Part shown: positions 7,685-12,945 of the stretch, in pieces
How the letters are laid out: every line of letters starts with the position of its first letter
Position numbering within the stretch: the first letter of the stretch is position 1
NCBI GenBank assembly: GCA_964658455.1
Contig: CAZZZA010000086.1
Coordinates: 1 to 12,945 of the forward strand
DNA: 12,945 nt
Direction: 5' to 3'
Origin: Lichenicola sp964658455
GTDB lineage: Bacteria; Pseudomonadota; Alphaproteobacteria; Acetobacterales; Acetobacteraceae
Position numbers and translations under genes: made by a program
Notes under the pieces: generated by a model
The model's input: the letters and a program-made list of their open reading frames with translations, nothing else
Database searches by the model: none
What the model was told of the DNA's origin: nothing

Positions 7685-9097
7685 CTAGGCGTAATAGCGG
7701 TGCACAACCGAGGCGACGGTGACGACGATCGACAAGGTGGGAAACAACAGCAGCACGGCATGCAACATGGCCGCCGGCGTCGCCAACTTCACCTCATAGC
7801 GCGACGGCAAGAACGCCGGCAGCAAAACGGCGATGGGCAGGAAGTAGCGTCCCTGCACGCCATCGACGAACGGAAACCCCACCGGCGACCAAGTCAGGTA
7901 TTCCAGAAGGAATACCAAACCACAGGCCAGGGTCGCAGCGAGGAACAGCCAGCCAGAGGCCGGCCGCGACAACAGCGGGTGACGCCGGACCGTCGAGCCG
8001 ACCACTGCAAGGGACAACGTCCAGCCGGCAAGCCGATAGAACCAGCCCGGCAGCACCACGTCGATCCAGCCCAGCACACCGACCATCTCGTGGAAGTAGG
8101 ACTGGCCCTCCATCCCCTGCCTCCCTGCGAAGGTATTGATGGACAGGGAAACGATCCTCGCCGGATGCTGCAACAAGCCCCTCAGTTGGAGGCTAGGCAT
8201 GACTGCTCGATCGACTGATGCATTGATCATCGTGTAGGTCGCGACGGAGATCGACCATGCCGCCAGCGCACAGATGATGCATCCAGCCGCCAGACAGCGC
8301 ATACGCAGCGAGAAACGCGAGAGTAGCAGGGGGACGATTACAAACGGCGCATAGGCGGGACGGCCGATCGCCAGCAGCGCCACGCAGAGGCAGAGCCAGA
8401 ACAGCGCGCGGGTCGCGGCACTGTCGGCTTTCGGAAGGGTGCGGAGCCTGTTGAGCAACCCGACCGATAGCGCCGCGAGCGCGAGCATTGCCCCGTCCTG
8501 CGAGACAGAGGCAAACAGCGACAACGACATCGGCAGTGTCAGGATCACCATCAGAAGCGGGGCGCACTCGCCTGACATCGCCACCGCAAGCGTCGCGATA
8601 GCGACACTTGACAGCCCGCCAGCAGCACGGGACAGCATCAGGCTGTGGACAATGGACAGCCCCGCGATCTTGCCTAGCCAGGCACCAGCCACCTCCGGCG
8701 CGTAGAGCATCGGCGCGTAGATCGCGGTGTTGGCGAAGGTGACGGGATCGGCGCTTGTCCAACCAATCGCGGACGCACGCCCGATCATAGAGACGTCGAC
8801 CTTTCGCTCCGGATGAAAGCGAACGGTTCCAATGATCTGGTCGACTTTGCCGATCCCGGGATCGGCCAGACCACCCGACGTCATCGGACCGGCGAACCGC
8901 GTGGCGATCAGGCCACCACGCGAAATCTGATCGACGCGATCGAAATGGTTGAATTCATCGGAATTCTCGAAAGCCGGCACCAGGAGGGACAGCAACAACA
9001 CCGCGATCGTGGCCTGGAGACCGAAAACGACCGCGCAGATGGAGGCGAACCGAGGCTGCAGACGCTGCGAGACAAGATCGACTGGAAAGGACATCAT
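7685..9097 (-). CDS. DUF2142 family polytopic membrane protein (first paralogue)
   Basis: This ~470-residue inner-membrane protein has about ten or more hydrophobic segments. DUF2142 hallmarks are an acidic motif after the first membrane helix (NSDEFNHFDRVDQIS, 45-59), FHPERK (94-99), NTAIYAP (123-129), SVSQDGAMLALAAL (197-210), GRPAYAPF (245-252) and a late GVQGRYFLP. I recall DUF2142 being grouped with the GT-C membrane glycosyltransferase superfamily. The DE pair after helix 1 fits a GT-C-like catalytic site, so a polyprenyl-linked sugar transferase is a hypothesis, not a shown function. Two adjacent ATGs (9097, 9094) follow GAGAGAA; either could be used. It shares architecture and motifs with the plus-strand gene at 10089. 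Its codons look less GC-biased than those of the purine genes, hinting at separate origin. Downstream of the truncated acyltransferase on the same strand. Confidence 0.8.
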   Translation of the reverse strand: MMSFPVDLVSQRLQPRFASICAVVFGLQATIAVLLLSLLVPAFENSDEFNHFDRVDQISRGGLIATRFAGPMTSGGLADPGIGKVDQIIGTVRFHPERKVDVSMIGRASAIGWTSADPVTFANTAIYAPMLYAPEVAGAWLGKIAGLSIVHSLMLSRAAGGLSSVAIATLAVAMSGECAPLLMVILTLPMSLSLFASVSQDGAMLALAALSVGLLNRLRTLPKADSAATRALFWLCLCVALLAIGRPAYAPFVIVPLLLSRFSLRMRCLAAGCIICALAAWSISVATYTMINASVDRAVMPSLQLRGLLQHPARIVSLSINTFAGRQGMEGQSYFHEMVGVLGWIDVVLPGWFYRLAGWTLSLAVVGSTVRRHPLLSRPASGWLFLAATLACGLVFLLEYLTWSPVGFPFVDGVQGRYFLPIAVLLPAFLPSRYEVKLATPAAMLHAVLLLFPTLSIVVTVASVVHRYYA

Positions 9098-9125
9098 TTC
9101 TCTCGGTTGACATCGCGTGACAGGG

Positions 9126-10076
9126 TCATGGTCCGGCCGGTAGGCGTAGGCGCGCTGGCCGGTTCGTCATGGTGTCTGCGGCAGCCGCAGACCCTGCCGG
9201 AGGAGCCGGCCGATCTTCCAGGTCAGCAGCGCGGTCGCCCCGGTCGCCAGCGCCAGCAGCGTCCACCACCAACGCCGAGCAGATCCGGTTCCCCACGGCA
9301 AGGGCCGGCCGGATGCGATGCAGCGCCGCGCAGGCGCCGCCGATCAGAAACAAGGTTGCGTAGGCGGGATCACCGGCGTTGAGGAAATACGGATGACCGC
9401 GCACGCTCCACCAGAACCCGGTGGCGACAGCGATCAGCAGCAGCGTTGTCCGCGGACGGCCGGGTCCGGCGACGCATGCCAGCAGCGGCAGGGAGAGGTA
9501 GAACAGCCACTCGTATCGCAGCGACCAGGTGACGCCGGCGCTGAGCACCAGGGTGGCGACGTGGCCGTTGACGTCGGTGGGGTCGAGCAGCCCGAGCGCC
9601 AGCCAGGGGGCGATCTGTTTGGCCAGTTGCATCGGCGTCACCAGCACCTGCCAGCCAGCCTGCTCCATGACCAGGAACAGCATCAACGCGACCATGACCA
9701 GGTAGAGCGGCGCGATCCGGAACAGCCGGCCGACATACAGGCGCACCCAGTCGATGCGGCCGCGCTCGTCCAGCAGCTTGCCCCAGAACAGATACCCGGT
9801 GATCATGAAGAACACGGCGACACCGCCGGTTCCGAGCACGGTGTACAACGGGCTCGGAGGGCCGGACCACAGACCGTCTGTGATATACCGGTGGTAGATG
9901 GCCCCATGCAGCATCACGACACTCAGGGCCAGGAAACCACGGAGCCCGTCTATGCCGCGTGAACGCTGTGCCGCCGAGCCCGGCAGGCGCACCATCGCCT
10001 CGAGCAAGGGTGTCGCCGCCAGGCCCAGCAGCAGAACGAACGCTGCCACCGGCGGCCAGTACGGATAGAAGCCCAT
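9126..10076 (-). CDS. Acyltransferase-3 (OafA/OacA-type) membrane protein, C-terminally truncated
   Basis: The open frame has 316 codons, but only residues 1 to about 260 look like an acyltransferase-3 protein. These integral membrane enzymes O-acetylate or O-acylate surface glycans and lipids. The key N-terminal signature is present: GIDGLRGFLALSVVMLHG (41-58) contains the R-x10-H motif (R46, H57), and RLFR (117-120) supplies the RxxR element. MITGYLFWGKLL (91-102) and WSLRYEWLFYLSLPLL (184-199) are also typical. After about residue 260 the frame turns into low-hydrophobicity Ala/Asp/Arg sequence; the +1 frame there encodes the tail of a VTT-family protein. The last membrane helices of a ~380-residue acyltransferase appear lost by a deletion junction near 9300, so the product is probably inactive. 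The ATG start has AGGA eight bases upstream; an N-terminal extra helix precedes the core. M28 is an alternative start. Confidence 0.75.
   Translation of the reverse strand: MGFYPYWPPVAAFVLLLGLAATPLLEAMVRLPGSAAQRSRGIDGLRGFLALSVVMLHGAIYHRYITDGLWSGPPSPLYTVLGTGGVAVFFMITGYLFWGKLLDERGRIDWVRLYVGRLFRIAPLYLVMVALMLFLVMEQAGWQVLVTPMQLAKQIAPWLALGLLDPTDVNGHVATLVLSAGVTWSLRYEWLFYLSLPLLACVAGPGRPRTTLLLIAVATGFWWSVRGHPYFLNAGDPAYATLFLIGGACAALHRIRPALAVGNRICSALVVDAAGAGDRGDRAADLEDRPAPPAGSAAAADTMTNRPARLRLPAGP
9167..9290 (-). pseudogene. 3' remnant of a TVP38/TMEM64 (VTT/DedA-like) membrane-protein gene
   Basis: In the +1 frame behind the truncated acyltransferase the minus strand encodes WTLLALATGATALLTWKIGR followed by LLRQGLRLPQTP and TGA at 9169-9167. 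By hand alignment 23 of 32 residues match the C-terminus of the VTT gene at the window's right edge (WCLLGLTIGATALLTLKIGG, then LLRQALRLPEAP). The stop overlaps an ATG at 9170-9168 as ATGA, just as the right-hand VTT stop does. The N-terminal ~80% of this gene, including the conserved VTT core, is missing, so this is a deletion remnant fused out of frame to the acyltransferase. The following 14-codon frame (9170-9126) shows no homology I recognise. Confidence 0.7.
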
Positions 10077-10088
10077 GCCGATAATCCT

Positions 10089-11468
10089 ATGTTTCGGCTA
10101 GCAAACGGACAAGGCGCCGTCTTTGTCCGGTGGTCGCTTGCCAACCGGGATAGCGCCCGGATCTTGGCGATCCTGTTCGTGCTGTATGCGACGCTCGCCA
10201 CCGTGCTGGTGTCGTCGCTCATGCCGCCGTTCCAGGCTGCGGACGAACTCAATCACGCCGAACGTGCCTACCAGGTCGGGCATGGCAGTCTGGTCGCCGC
10301 CCGCCTGGCGGACGGCAGCGCAGGCGGACAGGTAGCGGGAGGGCTGGCAGACCTGGCCGCTCCGTTCGACCTGCTGCGCTTCCACCCGAGGATCAAGGCC
10401 GATACCGTCATGGGCCACGTCTCGACCCTGGTCGGCTGGGGCAGCTCGCGGATCGAGCCGTTCCCCAACACGGCGATCTATCCGCCCGTGTTCTACCTGC
10501 CGGCCGCGCTCGGTCTGCGGATCGGACAATCCGCCCGCCTCTCCGTGCGCCACGCCATGGTCCTGGCCCGGCTGCTGACCGGCTTCGCCAGCACCGCGCT
10601 GGCCGGAACCGCCATCCTGCTGGCCGGCGACTTCGCCCCGTTCCTGTTCACCGCGCTCTGCCTGCCGATGAGCCTCGCGCTGTTCGCCGCGATCTCGCAG
10701 GACGGACCGATGCTCGCCTGCGCGGCGCTGGGCAGCGTGCTGCTTGCAAGACCGTCTCTGTCGAAACGTGCCTTCCTCCTCGGATGCGCGCTGCTGGCCC
10801 TGGTGCTGATGGCACGGCCGGCCTACCTGCCGTTATGCGTCGCGCCACTGCTCGTATCCGGCCAGAGCCGGATGACCAGGATACTCGGCCCGCTGCTGCT
10901 CCTGGTCGCTGCCGCATCGTGGAGCATGCTCGTCGGCCGACTGGTGATTCCAGCCGGGGCATCCCGGCACATTGCCGATCAGATCGCCGCCATCCGGCAC
11001 GATCCCTCGATAGTGCGGCTCCTGCTGCACACCACGCTGAACAAGCAGGTCGTTGAGGGTTTCCCGGCCGGCCGCGAGTTCATCGGCGTGTTGGGCTGGC
11101 TCGATACCACGCTGCCCAACCCCTACTATGCTCTCGCCGGCTGCGCGCTGCTGCTGTCGCTGGCGGTATCGGGTTCGCCGCAGGCTTGCGTCTCGCCGGC
11201 ACGGGCGGCGCTCGCGACGGTGATGGTCGCGGCCGGCATCTTCGCGATCTACGGCCTGCAGTATCTGAGCTGGAGCCGGATCGGCGGCGCCTTCATCGAC
11301 GGCGTGCAAGGACGCTATTTCCTGCCGCTGGCGCCGCTGCTGATCCTTGCGGTACCGAAACGGCACCGACATCCTTCCCGGCTGGTCATGTCCGGCTTGG
11401 CCGTGTTTCCGCTCCTGTCCATCGCGCTCACCCTGCGCGCGATCCTGGTTCGCTACTATCTGGGCTGA
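10089..11468 (+). CDS. DUF2142 family polytopic membrane protein (second paralogue)
   Basis: This 459-residue multi-spanning inner-membrane protein is paralogous to the minus-strand gene ending at 7685. Motifs appear in the same order: MPPFQAADELNHAERAYQV (45-63) after helix 1, LRFHPRIKAD (96-105), PNTAIYPPVFYLPA (126-139), ISQDGPMLACAALG (202-215), ARPAYLPL, FIGVLGWLDTTLPNPYYALAG and GVQGRYFLPLAPLL. The DE pair (52-53) occupies the expected GT-C-like acidic position, so a membrane glycosyltransferase role on lipid-linked sugars is possible but unproven. The ATG at 10089 lies only 12 bp from the divergent acyltransferase start, and no clear SD precedes it. No downstream in-frame start sits before helix 1, so I keep this ATG. 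Base composition is higher in GC than the first paralogue. The 3' end overlaps the reading frame of the pseudogene on the other strand. Confidence 0.85.
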   Translation: MFRLANGQGAVFVRWSLANRDSARILAILFVLYATLATVLVSSLMPPFQAADELNHAERAYQVGHGSLVAARLADGSAGGQVAGGLADLAAPFDLLRFHPRIKADTVMGHVSTLVGWGSSRIEPFPNTAIYPPVFYLPAALGLRIGQSARLSVRHAMVLARLLTGFASTALAGTAILLAGDFAPFLFTALCLPMSLALFAAISQDGPMLACAALGSVLLARPSLSKRAFLLGCALLALVLMARPAYLPLCVAPLLVSGQSRMTRILGPLLLLVAAASWSMLVGRLVIPAGASRHIADQIAAIRHDPSIVRLLLHTTLNKQVVEGFPAGREFIGVLGWLDTTLPNPYYALAGCALLLSLAVSGSPQACVSPARAALATVMVAAGIFAIYGLQYLSWSRIGGAFIDGVQGRYFLPLAPLLILAVPKRHRHPSRLVMSGLAVFPLLSIALTLRAILVRYYLG

Positions 11469-12700
11469 GCCAACGGATGATGGTCGGGGGCCAACCGCAG
11501 GCCCCAGCCGTCCGGCTACAGACGCAGCACATGCGAGGGATCCGCCTGCCAGGCTGCCACTTCCGATCGCCACGCCGGTCCATCCGCGACGAACGACCCG
11601 GTGTCACCGTAGCGGCCGGCTTCGGTGTAGATCTGCCAGGCCAGCAGCCCATAGATCGGCAGCGAAAGCGGTCGGGGCACGGTTCTGGCCAGCGCCAGCA
11701 GAGCCAGGCCTCCGGCACGAACGCGTAGCGCTCGCCGAAATGCACATCGATGAGATCGATCGGCCGGCCGATCGCGCCGTAGTAGGAAAATCCTGCGACG
11801 CACAGCCCGGAGGACAGCAGCCAGAAGGCCGGGCGTGCCGGGCGGCTCAACATCGACAGGACCCCGGCGCCGTCGAACAGCAGAACCGGCAACAGCGCGG
11901 CGACATGCGGGACGTGGCCCGAGCCGAGGCGGATGCGGATCGCCTCGGCAAGCAGCCTTGCCTGGTCGGCCCCAGGAGCGGCAGGGCCAGATGCCGCACG
12001 GTCAGCACGCACAGCACCACTGCCGGATCGAACATATAGGCACGGCCGTTCGCGGTGGACATGAAGAGCAGCACCTGGATGCCCACGCCGGCACCCAGGG
12101 CCAGGCATTCCCACAGCCGCGCGGCACGCCGATCCGACAGCAGCCCCAGTCCGAACAGCGGCACCAGGGCGATCACGACCTGACCGCAAAGCGGCGTCCG
12201 ACCGCGCCGGCGCCTTGAGCGGTATCGAGGCACAGGATGATCGCGGAGCACAGCGTCAACTCGAACTGACAAGGCAGCGTCTGCAGCCAGATCTCCTCCG
12301 CGTTCGGGACCAGGAGAAACGGGGCCACGGCGGCGACGCGGACCGGCAGTGGGCGCAGCCAGGCGTCACGGGCCGACAGCAGCAGCAGGGGCGGCAGCAG
12401 CAGCACCAGCAATGCCACGGAGATGGTCAAATACCGGGCACAGGCCAGCGGCATGCACCAGCGCGCTTCCAGGAGGGACGCGTTGGCGACCACGTTGAGA
12501 TAGCCGCTCACCGGCGCGAGCAGCGCCTGTAGCGGCGGCATGGTCCAGGCGTCGACGAGGAATTACTGGCCTTCTTCGGCCCAGAAACGGCCCTTGAAAA
12601 GGATTTGCGGCATTCGCATGCAGACGAGGATCGCGAATACGAGCAGCAGCAGCCCGCTCGCCCAGGGCGACCGGTCGCGACCGCTCCCGGCCTTTCTCAT
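11456..12700 (-). pseudogene. Decayed polytopic membrane-protein gene (GT-C-like candidate) with five lesions
   Basis: Reading from ATG 12700 across three frames reconstructs a protein of roughly 415 residues with about ten hydrophobic segments. It starts MRKAGSGRDRSPWASGLLLL and has a first helix followed by RFWAEEGQ, where TAA at 12565-12563 interrupts. The same frame resumes FLVDAWTMPPLQALLAPVSG and AEEIWLQTLPCQFELTLCSA. Frameshifts, each consistent with loss of one base, occur near 12185-12225, 11955-11975 and 11705-11725, after which QVVIALVPLFGLGLL, HVAALLPVLLFDGAG and LPIYGLLAWQIYTEAGRYGD are read in turn. TAG at 11518-11516 sits where Trp is expected (LRL-stop-PDGWGLRLAP), before a final TAG at 11458-11456. 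The WAEE acidic pair after helix 1 resembles a GT-C glycosyltransferase site; the exact family is not recognised. Its ATG overlaps the VTT stop (ATGA), so it was once co-translated with that gene. Confidence 0.75.
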
Positions 12701-12945
12701 GCAAGCGGCGCTTCGGGCAGGCGCAACGCCTGTCGCAGCAGGCCGCCGATCTTCAGCGTGAGCAACGCGGTGGCGCCGATTGTTAGCCCCAAAAGGCACC
12801 AGTGCAGCCAGCCGGTCTGGTGCGCAGCCAACGCCGACAGGCCGTTCCCGGACAGGTGGCCCAGCACGACGTAGCCGAGCAGCGCCGGCAGCGAGGCCAG
12901 GGTGCCGATCGCGTAGGAGCGGAAATCGAGCGAGGAAAGACCGAG
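12697..12945 (-). CDS. TVP38/TMEM64 (VTT-domain, DedA-like) membrane protein, C-terminal part
   Basis: The last 82 residues of a VTT-domain membrane protein enter from the right edge and stop at TGA 12699-12697. GLSSLDFRSYAIGTLASLPA then LLGYVVLGHLSG matches the conserved VTT segment (phi-x-FR-Y-xGT---P---Y--LG), followed by a last helix (WCLLGLTIGATALLTLKIGG) and a basic tail. TVP38/TMEM64 proteins are distantly related to DedA proteins, some of which carry lipids such as undecaprenyl phosphate across the inner membrane. A similar lipid-carrier transport role next to GT-C-like genes is inference. The stop overlaps the next ATG (ATGA), so it was translationally coupled to the downstream pseudogene. 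A homologous 3' fragment survives at 9167-9290. The 5' part is outside the window. Confidence 0.75.
   Translation of the reverse strand, partial: LGLSSLDFRSYAIGTLASLPALLGYVVLGHLSGNGLSALAAHQTGWLHWCLLGLTIGATALLTLKIGGLLRQALRLPEAPLA

Noticed and set aside
9126..9170. A 14-codon frame starting in the ATGA after the VTT remnant
   Set aside because: It is too short, with no SD or homology. It is noted only as evidence of the preserved stop/start overlap.
11428..12189. A 253-codon minus-strand open frame as an intact gene
   Set aside because: Only its middle part matches the decayed membrane protein; its two ends are other frames, so it is a by-product of the frameshifts.
1..12945. CRISPR arrays, tRNA/rRNA genes, transposases or IS ends
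   Set aside because: I saw no regularly spaced repeats, RNA gene signatures or transposase motifs. The rearrangement near 9300 has no visible IS beside it.

Overview
This 12.9 kb window is very GC-rich, densely packed bacterial DNA. The gene content and order, with an Hda/DnaA-like regulator divergent from purM-purN and several polytopic surface-glycan-type membrane proteins, suggest an alphaproteobacterium. Acetobacteraceae/Rhodospirillales would fit, but that is an inference from protein character, not a database match.

The left part (1-7609) is housekeeping and ordinary metabolism. It holds the 3' end of a gamma-glutamyltransferase gene (1-334, +). Next is a divergent pair: an XRE/MmyB-type regulator (358-1212, -) and an atypical NAD(P)-binding SDR oxidoreductase (1323-2201, +). 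Their shared 110-bp spacer carries a perfect inverted repeat over the predicted promoters. A large exported beta-propeller/phosphoesterase fusion follows (2205-5018, -), then a DnaA-related Hda-like regulator with an N-terminal clamp-binding motif (5071-5847, -). The purine operon purM-purN (5961-7609, +) closes this part, its two genes joined by an ATGA stop/start overlap.

The right part (7685-12945) is an accessory block made almost entirely of multi-spanning membrane proteins. It has two DUF2142 paralogues (7685-9097, - and 10089-11468, +), a C-terminally truncated acyltransferase-3 protein (9126-10076, -), a remnant of a TVP38/TMEM64 (VTT) gene fused behind it (about 9167-9290, -), a heavily damaged large membrane-protein pseudogene (11456-12700, -), and the 3' end of an apparently intact VTT gene at the right edge (12697-12945, -).

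The main observation is that this block is a rearranged and decaying membrane-glycolipid locus. The 32 C-terminal residues of the VTT protein at the right edge are 23/32 identical, by my hand alignment, to a fragment in the +1 frame behind the truncated acyltransferase. In both places the VTT stop codon overlaps a following ATG in the same ATGA arrangement. The pseudogene after the right-hand VTT can be read across five lesions (two in-frame stops and three single-base frameshifts). Working hypothesis, inferred only: the ancestral locus encoded VTT lipid transporters, GT-C-like glycosyltransferases and an O-acyltransferase acting on polyprenyl-linked or surface glycans, and was duplicated and then partly collapsed by deletion.
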